Assembly (NCBI RefSeq): GCF_004362515.1
Contig: NZ_SNXU01000001.1
Location: forward strand, 744,001 to 808,000
Source of the DNA: Actinokineospora alba
GTDB lineage: Bacteria; Actinomycetota; Actinomycetes; Mycobacteriales; Pseudonocardiaceae
Length of the DNA stretch: 64,000 nt
Direction: 5' to 3'
A program made the position numbers and the translations under genes. Positions within the stretch are counted from its first letter, which is position 1, and each line of letters opens with the position of its first letter. Under the pieces are notes generated by a model. That model searched no databases. It was not told the origin of the DNA and worked only from the letters and a program-made list of their open reading frames with translations. Below are positions 22,492 through 30,358 of the stretch, one piece after another.

Positions 22492-24015
22492 CTACTTGTC
22501 GACGAGCTCGCGCTTCCCGAGCACGGAATTGCGCCTGCTGTAGACGAAGTAGACGACCACGCCGAGCGCCATCCAGATGCCGAAGCGCAGCCAGGTCAGG
22601 ACGGTCAGGTTGAGCATCAGCCACAGGCACGCGCCGATCGCGAGCAGCGGGACGAGCGGCACCCACGGGACGCGGAACGCGCGCGGCAGGTCGGGCCGGG
22701 TGCGGCGCAGGACGATCACCCCGGCGGAGACCAGGATGAACGCGAACAGCGTCCCGACGTTCACCATCTCCTCGAGCTTGTCGGCCTCGAAGAACGTCGC
22801 GGCGATCGCCACGAGGGCCGCGACCGCGATGGTCGCCCGCGCGGGGGTGCCACGGCTGCCGGTGTGCGCGAGGCCGCGCGGCATCAGGCCGTCGCGCGAC
22901 ATCGCGTAGATGACCCGGATCTGGCCGAGCATCAGCACCATGACCACCGTCGTCAGACCGGCGAGCGCGCCGACGGAGATGACCTGGGCGGCCCAGTCGA
23001 CGTCGTTGAGGGCGAACGCCGTGGCCAGGGTCTTCTTGTCCTCGGTGCCGTCGGGCTTCACCGTGGTCGCCAGCTGCTGGTAGGACACCATGCCGACGAG
23101 CACCAGCGACACGGCGACATAGAGCACGGTGACGATCGCGAGCGACCCGAGGATGCCGCGCGGCACCGACCGCTGCGGGTTGACTGTCTCCTCGGCGGTG
23201 GTGGCCACGATGTCGAACCCGATGAACGCGAAGAACACCAGCGACGCGGCGGCCAGCAGCCCGAACCCGCCGAACGCGCTGCCCTCGTGGCCCGCGATCA
23301 GCGAGAACAGCGACTGCTCCACACCCCCGCCCGACCCGTCCGTCGGCGGCCGCGCCTCCGGGATGAACGGTGTGTAGTTGGCCGCCTTGACGAAGAACAG
23401 CCCCAGCACGATCACGAACAGCACGATCGCGACCTTGATCCCGGTGATCACCATGCTGACCCGCGAGGACAGCTTGGTGCCGATGCCGAGCAGCATGGCC
23501 AGGGTCACCACGAGCAGCAGCGCACCCCAGTCGACGGCGAAACCGGCGATCTTGACCACGGTCGCCGTCGTCGCCGAAGAGTCGAAGCCGACGACGTAGC
23601 CGAGGACGGTGTTGAGGTACACCGACCACCCCTTGGCCACCGCCGCCGATCCGACCGCGAGTTCCAGCACCAGGTCCCACCCGATGATCCACGCCATGAA
23701 CTCGCCGAACGTGGCGTAGGAGAACGTGTACGCACTGCCCGCGACCGGCACCGTCGAGGCGAACTCGGCGTAGCACAGGGCCGCGAGCGCACAGGCGATC
23801 GCGGCGAAGACGAACGCCAACGAGGTCGACGGGCCCGCGAGGTCACCGGCCGTGCGGGCGGTGAGCGTGAAGATCCCGGCACCGATGACGACAGCCACGC
23901 CGAAGACCGTGAGGTCCCAGGTGGAGAGGGTGCGGCGGAGTCTGGTGTCGGGATCGTCGGTGTCCGCGATCGACTGCTCCACCGACTTCGTGCGCCACAA
24001 ACCGGTCCCAGGCAT
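22492..24015 (-). CDS. Amino acid permease, APC superfamily (cationic amino acid transporter-like)
   Basis: A 507-residue inner membrane transporter with about 12-14 helices. The N-terminal LRRTLSTWDLTVFGVAVVIGAGIFTLTA motif (GAGIF in TM1) and FAAIACALAALCYAEFASTVPVAGSAYTFSY are diagnostic of the APC/CAT group. FIGFDIVATTAEETVNPQRSVP (TM6 region) is also conserved. ATG 24015 gives the family start MPGTGLWRTKSVEQSI; a GTG two codons upstream is possible. A permease of this family occupies the equivalent place in M. tuberculosis (Rv3253c). It is the first gene of an operon with the MutL-like protein. Confidence 0.93.
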   Translation of the reverse strand: MPGTGLWRTKSVEQSIADTDDPDTRLRRTLSTWDLTVFGVAVVIGAGIFTLTARTAGDLAGPSTSLAFVFAAIACALAALCYAEFASTVPVAGSAYTFSYATFGEFMAWIIGWDLVLELAVGSAAVAKGWSVYLNTVLGYVVGFDSSATTATVVKIAGFAVDWGALLLVVTLAMLLGIGTKLSSRVSMVITGIKVAIVLFVIVLGLFFVKAANYTPFIPEARPPTDGSGGGVEQSLFSLIAGHEGSAFGGFGLLAAASLVFFAFIGFDIVATTAEETVNPQRSVPRGILGSLAIVTVLYVAVSLVLVGMVSYQQLATTVKPDGTEDKKTLATAFALNDVDWAAQVISVGALAGLTTVVMVLMLGQIRVIYAMSRDGLMPRGLAHTGSRGTPARATIAVAALVAIAATFFEADKLEEMVNVGTLFAFILVSAGVIVLRRTRPDLPRAFRVPWVPLVPLLAIGACLWLMLNLTVLTWLRFGIWMALGVVVYFVYSRRNSVLGKRELVDK

Positions 24016-24133
24016 GCCCACGAGGCTAAGCCGGCGCGAATGCGGTTGCAGGATGGTGGGTCCGGCTTGTGATTCTGGCTACGGGCTTTGCGGGGGGCCG
24101 GTCGGGCCGTTCAGCTCCGCCCACTCCCACCCA

Positions 24134-24167
24134 AACGCAACGGGCCCACGAAAGCGCCCGTTGCGTT
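24134..24167 (-). terminator. Terminator after the cation efflux gene
   Basis: A perfect 12-bp stem (24134-24145 with 24156-24167, AACGCAACGGGC) and 10-nt loop, 29 bp after the stop of the cation transporter. It marks the end of the mannose operon plus transporter unit and protects the permease operon downstream. Confidence 0.85.
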
Positions 24168-24195
24168 ATGGCGGTCGAACTACCCCGACCCCGGG

Positions 24196-25110
24196 TTAGA
24201 CGGGGGCGCGGTAGAGGTCGGGCTCGAGGTAGATCAGGCGGGCAGCGGGAACGGCGGCGCGGATGCGGGCCTCGGCCTGGTCGATGGCCTGGGCGATCTC
24301 GGCCAGGGTCAGGTCCGCGGCGAAGCCGATCTTGGCGGCGATGAGGAGCTCGTCCGGCCCGACGTACTGGGTGCGGATGTGGATGACCCGCTCGATCTTG
24401 CCGCTCACCAGGCTGGCCTCGATCGTCTCGGACTCCGACGCCGTGGCGCCCTCGCCGATCAGCAGCGACTTCATCTCGATGATCAGGATGATCGCGATGA
24501 TCCCGAGCAGCACGCCGATGCAGATCGTGCCGATCGCGTCCCAGACCGGGTCTCCGGTCAGGACCGTCATGCCGACGCCGAAGAGGGCGAGGACGAGGCC
24601 GAACAGGGCGCCCGCGTCCTCCAGCAGCACGACCGGCAGCTCCGGGGTGCGCGACTGGCGGATGAAGCCCCACCAGGTCGCGTCGCCCTTGACCTTCTTG
24701 GACTCCACGATGGCCGTGTAGAACGAGTAGCACTCCAGGCCGATCGCGACCACCAAGATGATCACCGCGACGATCGCCGACTTCAGCGGCTCCGGGTGGC
24801 TGAGCTTGTGGATGCCCTCGTACAGCGCGAACGCCGAACCGAGGGTGAACAGCATCAGCGCGACGATGAACGAGTAGAAGTACCGGTCGCGGCCGTAGCC
24901 GAACGGGTGCATCTTCGTGGCGGCGCGCTGGGAGGTCTTCTGCCCGAGCAGCAGCAGGCCCTGGTTGGACGTGTCGGCCACGGAGTGCACGGACTCCGCG
25001 AGCATCGACGACGATCCCGTCACCAGGAAGCCGACGAACTTCGCCACGGCGATACCGGCGTTGGCGAACAGCGCGGCCAGAATCGCCTTGGTGCTACCCC
25101 CTGCGGACAC
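24196..25110 (-). CDS. Cation diffusion facilitator family transporter (SLC30A9/ZnT9-like)
   Basis: A 304-residue metal/proton antiporter-like protein with six transmembrane helices and a short C-terminal cytosolic domain. The metal site in helix 2 is AESVHSVADTSNQ (His42, Asp46). Helix 5 carries LLEDAGALFGL, where EDAGA stands in place of the second HxxxD, as in the ZnT9-like subgroup. KMHPFGYGRDRYFYSF is the family loop after helix 2. Substrate probably Zn2+ or another divalent metal. It lies 39 bp downstream of manA and may be cotranscribed with it. Confidence 0.92.
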   Translation of the reverse strand: MSAGGSTKAILAALFANAGIAVAKFVGFLVTGSSSMLAESVHSVADTSNQGLLLLGQKTSQRAATKMHPFGYGRDRYFYSFIVALMLFTLGSAFALYEGIHKLSHPEPLKSAIVAVIILVVAIGLECYSFYTAIVESKKVKGDATWWGFIRQSRTPELPVVLLEDAGALFGLVLALFGVGMTVLTGDPVWDAIGTICIGVLLGIIAIILIIEMKSLLIGEGATASESETIEASLVSGKIERVIHIRTQYVGPDELLIAAKIGFAADLTLAEIAQAIDQAEARIRAAVPAARLIYLEPDLYRAPV

Positions 25111-25149
25111 GGGCTCTCCTCAAACTAAGTCCGGTATGTCGGGATGAGA

Positions 25150-26382
25150 CTAAAGCGTGTCGTGCGCCGGTGACTCGGCACCCACGGTCGCGATGAAAAT
25201 CTGTGCCCGACCCGTCCCATCGGGACGCACCTTCAGTTCCGGGTCGGCGGCGGGCACCCAGATCGAGTGACCCCGGGCCAGGGTGATCTCGCCGCTGTAG
25301 CCCCGCACCGTGACAGCTCCCTCGGTGCAGACGACGATCTGCGGACGCCCGCTCGGCATCGCCACCTCCGCCCGGTCGTCGTCGGGCCATTCGATCCTGG
25401 ACAGCTCGAACTCGGCCGCGTCCGTCCGGTACGTGCGCAGCTCGCCGTCGTGGTCGCCCGTCGTGACCGGCATGTCGCCGCAGCGGAAGTCGAGAACCCG
25501 CAGCAGTTCCGGGACGTCGACGTGCTTGGGGGTGAGCCCGCCGCGCAGGATGTTGTCCGAGTTGGCGAGGATCTCCACACCGGTGCCATGCAGGTAGGCG
25601 TGCAGGTTGCCCGCGGGCAGGTAGATCGCCTCACCGGGCCGCAGGACCAGCCGGTTGAGCAGCAGTGCCGCCAGCACACCGGAGTCGCCGGGGTAGCGCT
25701 CGCCGAGTTCGAGCACCGTCTGGCATTCCAGGGTGAACTCGCCGTGCTCCTTCATGTGCCGCACGCACGCGTCGAACAGGTCCGGCAGCAGGCTTTCCAG
25801 CGAGGTCTGCGGCAGCGTGATCCACGTGGTGAACAGCGCCCGCAGACCATCGGGGTCAGGCTGGTCGCTCAGCAGGTCGATGTAGGGCGACAGGCTGGGG
25901 GTGCGCACGGCGTCGAGGAGGGCGACCGTGCGGTGCGGGTCGCGGAAGCCCGCGAGCGCGTGGAACTCGGTCAGCGCGCACACCAGTTCCGGCTTCGCCG
26001 TCGGATCTGGGTAGTTGCGTTCCCCCGCGTCACGCGCGATGCCGAGGGCCTCTTCGCGCGCGTACCCGTCTGCGGCCTGCACGGCCGACGGGTGGGCCTG
26101 CAGGCTCAGCGGCTCCTCGACGGCGAGGATCTTGAGCAGGAACGGCAGCTTGTTGCCCCAGCGGGCGGCGTTCTCCGCACCGAGCTGGCGCTCCGGGTCG
26201 GCTTCGATGCAGTCGATCAGCGAGACGTCCGTGCGCGCCAGGTGCGACGGGTCGCCAGGGTGGGCGCCCATCCACAGCTCCGCCTCCGGATGCGGTGCGG
26301 GCACCGGCTTTCCGAGCAGCTCGGCAATGATCGTGCGCGACCCCCAGGCGTACGGGCGCACAGCATTGCGCAAAAGCTCCAC
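25150..26382 (-). CDS. manA: Mannose-6-phosphate isomerase, class I
   Basis: It interconverts fructose-6-phosphate and mannose-6-phosphate, the entry to GDP-mannose. The 410-residue product from GTG 26382 starts VELLRNAVRPYAWGSRTIIAELLG, the class I N-terminus. Zn ligands are visible in LSLQAHPS (Gln, His), KPELVCAL (Glu) and the distal LPAGNLHAYLHGTGVEILANSDNILRGGLTPKH block. The C-terminal cupin half ends with GHSIWVPAADPEL. Upstream in-frame codons exist but are not family-like. It is the last sugar enzyme of the operon DUF3499-manB-Trm112-SIS-manA. Confidence 0.95.
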   Translation of the reverse strand: MELLRNAVRPYAWGSRTIIAELLGKPVPAPHPEAELWMGAHPGDPSHLARTDVSLIDCIEADPERQLGAENAARWGNKLPFLLKILAVEEPLSLQAHPSAVQAADGYAREEALGIARDAGERNYPDPTAKPELVCALTEFHALAGFRDPHRTVALLDAVRTPSLSPYIDLLSDQPDPDGLRALFTTWITLPQTSLESLLPDLFDACVRHMKEHGEFTLECQTVLELGERYPGDSGVLAALLLNRLVLRPGEAIYLPAGNLHAYLHGTGVEILANSDNILRGGLTPKHVDVPELLRVLDFRCGDMPVTTGDHDGELRTYRTDAAEFELSRIEWPDDDRAEVAMPSGRPQIVVCTEGAVTVRGYSGEITLARGHSIWVPAADPELKVRPDGTGRAQIFIATVGAESPAHDTL

Positions 26383-26425
26383 TACGACTCCATCCTCATT
26401 CCACCAAGAACTCGCCTGATCCGAA

Positions 26426-27517
26426 TCAGGCGTTAGTGGGCGCGTACGGCCCCGATCCCCCCGCGGTACCCGCCGCCAGGCCGAGATAGAGCGCGGCGAA
26501 CTCGAATCTGAGCGCGAGCACGGCGGCGAGCGTCGGCTCGTCACCGGTCACCTCTTCGGCGATGGAAAGCAGGTCGGCCCCGGGCAGCGTCGCCGCGGCG
26601 TGGGCGCGCGCCGGGTCACCGGGGACCGAGCGGACCGCCAGGAGCAGCACGCGCAGCGCGGCGGCGGGGCCGTCGACGTCGTCCGGGTCGGCGAACACGT
26701 CGCGGCCGGAGGTGGCGGCGACGGCGGCGCGGTGCAGCGCGGTTCGGCTCATCGCCTGCGGGTAGCCCGCGACGTCGCACACCGCCTCGGTGTGGGTGGC
26801 CAGGACCTGCGCGGCGTGCCTGCCCACGGCGGACGCGACCGGGTCGAGTCCCCACAGCAGCGGCGTGTGGTCGGCCAGCCGCAGCGCGAGCGACTTGGCC
26901 GGGTTGACGAACGACTCGTGCTGCATGTGGTCGCGCTCGGCCTCTTTGTCGAGCTCATCGGCGAGGGCGTCGATGTCGACCTTGAGCAGGCCCAGCGAAC
27001 GCAGCGCGAGCAGACCCGACGTGAGCGCCTTGGCGAACCCGAACCCCGGCGGCACGCTGATACGCGGGGTGATCAGCACCGCCTGGCCCGCCGCGGCGGC
27101 GGCGACCGGCCCCTCCTCGGGGGCGGTCAGCACGATACTCGCGCCGAAGCGGCCCGCGCGGGCGATCGACTCGGCGAGCACGGACTCACCCGCGTCGTCG
27201 GTGTGCGCGATCACGACGTCGAGCGGGCCGATCCAGTTCGGCACCTGGTCGGTGACCACCAGCGGCGCCGGGCACGACGGCAGCAGCAGCGCGGCGAGCA
27301 GATGCGACACGGCCGGACCCAGGCCGGGCCGGGTGACCAGCACGATCGCGCGGGGCTTGAACCCCTCCAGCTGCTCGATCTTCGCCTCGGCGGCGGCATC
27401 GGCGGTCGCGCGCACCTGGGCCCCCGCGAGCGCGGCGGCCCGCAGCAACCCGTGCGTGTCGACCTCGGCCAGCCGGACGGCGTCGTCCAGCAGGCTGTCG
27501 TCGGGCAGCGCGGTCAC
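26426..27517 (-). CDS. SIS domain protein, phosphoglucose/phosphomannose isomerase-like
   Basis: A 363-residue homologue of M. tuberculosis Rv3256c. It shows two sugar-isomerase-like parts: AIVLVTRPGLGPAVSHLLAALL with PLDVVIAHTDDAG (N-terminal half), and a C-terminal half with LGLLKVDIDALADELDKEAE, FVNPAKSLALRLADHTPLLWG and RFEFAALYLGLAAGT. The usual SIS catalytic loop (SxSG) is not clear, so the enzyme may be inactive or regulatory. It begins with GTG 27517, overlapping the Trm112-like stop by four bases (GTGA), which indicates coupled translation within the mannose operon. Confidence 0.88.
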   Translation of the reverse strand: MTALPDDSLLDDAVRLAEVDTHGLLRAAALAGAQVRATADAAAEAKIEQLEGFKPRAIVLVTRPGLGPAVSHLLAALLLPSCPAPLVVTDQVPNWIGPLDVVIAHTDDAGESVLAESIARAGRFGASIVLTAPEEGPVAAAAAGQAVLITPRISVPPGFGFAKALTSGLLALRSLGLLKVDIDALADELDKEAERDHMQHESFVNPAKSLALRLADHTPLLWGLDPVASAVGRHAAQVLATHTEAVCDVAGYPQAMSRTALHRAAVAATSGRDVFADPDDVDGPAAALRVLLLAVRSVPGDPARAHAAATLPGADLLSIAEEVTGDEPTLAAVLALRFEFAALYLGLAAGTAGGSGPYAPTNA

Positions 27518-27723
27518 TGGTCCGCCGGCTGCTCGCCCGGCTCGATGGCCTCGTCGAGCAGCAAGACGGGGACGCCGTCGTCCACTCGGAACTGGCGACC
27601 GCACTCGGTGCAGGTCAAGGCGTCGGCGTCGGGGTCGGCGGGCGTGCCGACGACCAGTTTGGCGTGGTCATCCGACGGGCACGCGAGGATGTCGAGCAAC
27701 TGCGGGTCCAGGTCGACTGCCAT
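27514..27723 (-). CDS. Trm112 family small zinc-ribbon-like protein
   Basis: A 69-residue protein: MAVDLDPQLLDILACPSDDHAKL, then a strand and ALTCTECGRQFRVDDGVPVLLLDEAIEPGE. Trm112 proteins activate methyltransferases in eukaryotes and archaea; the bacterial versions are short and of unknown partner. The second CxxC (CTEC) is intact, while the first is reduced to CPSDDH, so metal binding may use Cys/Asp/His. ATG 27723 has an excellent GAGGAGG. It sits between manB and the SIS gene and overlaps the latter by 4 bp. Confidence 0.9.
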   Translation of the reverse strand: MAVDLDPQLLDILACPSDDHAKLVVGTPADPDADALTCTECGRQFRVDDGVPVLLLDEAIEPGEQPADQ

Positions 27724-27791
27724 GGTGGTCCTCCTCGTGGTCTGAGTGTCCCAGGGCGGGGCGGCTCCCGCTCGGTCAAGATCAGCGCCGG

Positions 27792-29138
27792 TCAGGCCCG
27801 CACGATGGCCAGCACCTCGTCGCGCAGCGCGGCCACCGCGGCGTCGTCGGCGGCCTCGACATTCAAGCGCAGCAGCGGCTCGGTGTTGGACGCGCGCAGG
27901 TTGAACCACGCGCCGTCCGGCAGCTGCACGGTCAGGCCGTCGAGCTCGTCGAGCTCCACACCGTCGCGTCCGCCGAACTCGGCCTTGATCGCGGCGAGCC
28001 GGTCGGCCTGGTCGGCGACGGTCGAGTTGACCTCACCGGAGGCGGCGTAGCGGTTGTACTCGCGGGTGAGCGCCGAGAGCGGGCCGTCCTGCTCGCCGAG
28101 CGCGGCCAGCACGTGCAGCGCGGCCAGCATGCCCGTGTCGGCCTTCCAGAAGTCGCGGAAGTAGTAGTGCGCCGAGTGCTCGCCGCCGAAGATCGCCCCG
28201 GTGCGCGCCATCTCCTCCTTGATGAAGGAGTGGCCCACGCGGGTGCGGACCGGCTTGCCGCCGTGCTCGGCGACGATCTCGGGGACGGCCTTCGAGGTGA
28301 TCAGGTTGTGGATGACCGTGCCGCCCGGGTCCTTGGCCAGCTCGCGCACCGCGACCAGCGCGGTGACCGCGCTCGGGGACACCGGCTGGCCGAGCTCGTC
28401 GACGACGAAGCAGCGGTCGGCGTCGCCGTCGAAGGCCAGGCCCGCGTCCGCGCCGACCTCGACGACCTTGGCCTGCAGGTCGACGATGTTCTTCGGGTCT
28501 AGCGGGTTCGCCTCGTGATTCGGGAAGTTGCCGTCGAGCTCGAAGTACATCGGGATGATCTCGATGGGCAGGCCCTCGAACACGGTCGGGACGGTGTAGC
28601 CGCCCATGCCGTTGCCCGCGTCCACCACGATCTTGAGGGGACGGCTGCCGGAGAGGTCGACGAGCTTGCGCAGGTAGACGGCGTAGTCGGCGAGCAGGTC
28701 GCGCGTCTCGACGGCGGCGGTCTTGCCGGAGCTCGGGGTCTGCGCCTCGACATCGCGGCGGATGTCGGTGAGGCCGCTGTCCTGGCCGACCGGGGAAGCG
28801 CCCGCGCGGCAGAGCTTGATGCCGTTGTACTTCGCGGGGTTGTGGCTCGCGGTGAACATCGCGCCGGGCAGGTTCAGGCTGCCGGAGGCGTAGTAGAGCA
28901 TGTCGGTGCTGGCCAGGCCGATGTTGATCACATCGACGCCCTCGCCCGCCGCGCCCTCGGCAAACGCCTCGGCCAAACCGGGGGACGAGTCGCGCATGTC
29001 GTGACCGACGACGATGGTCGGACCGCCGACGAGTCGGGCGAACCCGGCTCCGGTGGCTCGGACGAGGTCGGCATCGATCTGCTCGCCGACGACGCCGCGG
29101 ATGTCGTAGGCCTTGAAGACGCCGGACAGGTCACGCAC
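27792..29138 (-). CDS. manB: Phosphomannomutase/phosphoglucomutase
   Basis: It converts mannose-6-phosphate to mannose-1-phosphate (often also the glucose phosphates). The 448-residue protein has four domains: FKAYDIRGVVGEQ at the N-terminus, the phosphoserine loop FTASHNPAKYNGIK (Ser98), the metal-binding loop AFDGDADRCFVVDE, the sugar-binding GGEHSAHYYFRDFWKADTGM, and the phosphate-binding LRASNTEPLLRLNVEA. The GTG start has GGGAG upstream. It sits 99 bp downstream of the DUF3499 gene and leads into the Trm112/SIS/manA genes. Confidence 0.96.
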   Translation of the reverse strand: MRDLSGVFKAYDIRGVVGEQIDADLVRATGAGFARLVGGPTIVVGHDMRDSSPGLAEAFAEGAAGEGVDVINIGLASTDMLYYASGSLNLPGAMFTASHNPAKYNGIKLCRAGASPVGQDSGLTDIRRDVEAQTPSSGKTAAVETRDLLADYAVYLRKLVDLSGSRPLKIVVDAGNGMGGYTVPTVFEGLPIEIIPMYFELDGNFPNHEANPLDPKNIVDLQAKVVEVGADAGLAFDGDADRCFVVDELGQPVSPSAVTALVAVRELAKDPGGTVIHNLITSKAVPEIVAEHGGKPVRTRVGHSFIKEEMARTGAIFGGEHSAHYYFRDFWKADTGMLAALHVLAALGEQDGPLSALTREYNRYAASGEVNSTVADQADRLAAIKAEFGGRDGVELDELDGLTVQLPDGAWFNLRASNTEPLLRLNVEAADDAAVAALRDEVLAIVRA

Positions 29139-29237
29139 TGATGCTCCCAGGGGTCGGATCGGCGGCGCTGCGCTGCCACCTACGATGCCTCCGGCAGCCT
29201 ACCGGCGGGGAACATCCCGGCAGTACCGACCGCGAAA

Positions 29238-29594
29238 TCAATCGTTGACTGGGTCCGGGAGGACGCGGAGGTGGCCGCGGCGGAAGCCCATGCCTGGGTC
29301 GGGGGGCTCGATGGGCCGGTCCACGCGACCAGCCTCGCGGACGGCCTCCGCCAACGCCGTCAGGTCGTCCACCGTCGGCTCCGGCAGGGCGAACTCGCCG
29401 TCATGCCGGACGACCTCCCACCCGCGCGGCACGGTCAGCCGCAGGGCGTGCTCCTCGCACAGGTCGTAGCTGTGCGGTTCGGAGTAAGTGGCCAGTGGCC
29501 CGACGACGGCGGTGGACTCCGCATAGGCGTAGGTCAGCGTGGCGACGGCCGGGTTGAGACACCCGGTTCGCGAACACCGTCTCACGCTCCGCAC
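29238..29594 (-). CDS. DUF3499 family protein
   Basis: A 118-residue actinobacterial protein of unknown function (Rv3258c-like). It starts VRSVRRCSRTGCLNPAVATLTYAYAESTAVVGPLATYSEPHSYDLCEEHALRLTVPRGWEV-type sequence. Cys-x4-Cys near the start and a Cys-x2-His later could form a zinc site. The GTG at 29594 reproduces the strongly conserved family N-terminus; a GGAGG lies about 17 nt upstream. A longer frame upstream is not conserved in style. It is the first gene of the mannose operon and divergent from the Rv3259-like gene. Confidence 0.88.
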   Translation of the reverse strand: MRSVRRCSRTGCLNPAVATLTYAYAESTAVVGPLATYSEPHSYDLCEEHALRLTVPRGWEVVRHDGEFALPEPTVDDLTALAEAVREAGRVDRPIEPPDPGMGFRRGHLRVLPDPVND

Positions 29595-29723
29595 GATCGG
29601 TGACCATAGCGCCTCCGAGGGTTCGCACGACGCAGACGCGCCCACGACACGCCCTCCTACCCGCCGTCGTCGCCGCGGGCACGCCCAATCGGCGCAGTGG
29701 GGCGACCGCGTAACCTGCTCTCC

Positions 29724-30185
29724 GTGGTGACAGCTCGCAGTTCCCGGCGGCGCGGACGACGCAACCGCGATCGACATGGCCGCGGTCTGCGCGGTCCGCT
29801 GTTCCCGTCGACCCTGCCCGCGGCCAGCACGCGCGCGGAGAAGTTCGACGCGCTCGTGCTCGACGCGCTGGAACCGATCGAGGCCCGGTGGCGCACGGAG
29901 CTGACCAAGCTCGACGTGGCCGTCGACGACGTGCCCGAAGTCCCCGACGGCACCGCGCCCGACGGGGTGCTCGCCGACAGCGGCGTGCCGCTCGCGCGCC
30001 TGGTGGCCGCCGGTGTCGACCGGCGCGGACAGCCGACCCGCGCCCGCATCGTCCTGTACCGCAGGCCCCTGGAGGCCAGGGCGAAGGACGGCGCCGACCT
30101 GGCCGACCTGATCCACGACGTCCTCGTCGAGCAGGTAGCCAACTACCTCAACCTCGACCCCGGCGTAATCGACGGCGAATCCTAA
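29724..30185 (+). CDS. Metallopeptidase (minimal zincin) family protein with lost HExxH motif, Rv3259-like
   Basis: A protein of about 153 residues. After an Arg-rich start (VVTARSSRRRGRRNRDRHGRGLRGPLFPSTLP) it follows the small zincin family: AEKFDALVLDALEPIEARW, LTKLDVAVDDVPEV, RARIVLYRRPLEARAK, and a last helix where HExxH is expected but VLVEQVANYLNLDP is found. The zinc ligands are therefore missing, which suggests a non-catalytic role. M. tuberculosis Rv3259 is the positional homologue. Start is GTG 29724 or 29727; an earlier GTG at 29697 is possible. A TAACCT -10-like hexamer at 29711-29716 would place the transcript start at the GTG, so the mRNA may be leaderless. Confidence 0.8.
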   Translation: MVTARSSRRRGRRNRDRHGRGLRGPLFPSTLPAASTRAEKFDALVLDALEPIEARWRTELTKLDVAVDDVPEVPDGTAPDGVLADSGVPLARLVAAGVDRRGQPTRARIVLYRRPLEARAKDGADLADLIHDVLVEQVANYLNLDPGVIDGES

Positions 30186-30194
30186 GCTTCGCGA

Positions 30195-30351
30195 GTCGCC
30201 CGCTCCGGCAAGTGAGTCGCCCGCTCCGGCAAGTGAGTTCGACCTTCGTGAGTCGCGAATGTCGAACTCACTTGCCTGGCGGGGCGACTCACTTGCCTGG
30301 CGGGGCGACTCACTTGCCTGGCGGGGCGACTCACTTGCCTGGCGGGGCGAC
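30195..30351. repeat. Facing arrays of a 21-bp repeat between convergent genes
   Basis: Two direct 21-bp units lie at 30195-30215 and 30216-30236 (start GTCGCCCGC, end GGCAAGTGA). Four identical units in the opposite orientation lie at 30268-30288, 30289-30309, 30310-30330 and 30331-30351 (start TCACTTGCC, end GGGGCGAC). Left and right units are reverse complements with a few differences in the middle. The arrays are separated by a 31-bp centre with its own inverted repeat (GTTCGAC at 30237, GTCGAAC at 30261). The array fills the gap between the Rv3259-like stop and the glycosyltransferase stop, so it can form a large hairpin in either transcript. Confidence 0.95.
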
Positions 30352-30358
30352 TCGCGGG

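Noticed and set aside
27514..27909. Long N-terminal extension of the Trm112-like protein
   Set aside because: The upstream part is Arg-rich and overlaps the end of manB; ATG 27723 has an excellent ribosome site and the family start.
30195..30351. CRISPR array
   Set aside because: Units are directly adjacent with no spacers, point in two directions, and no cas genes are near.
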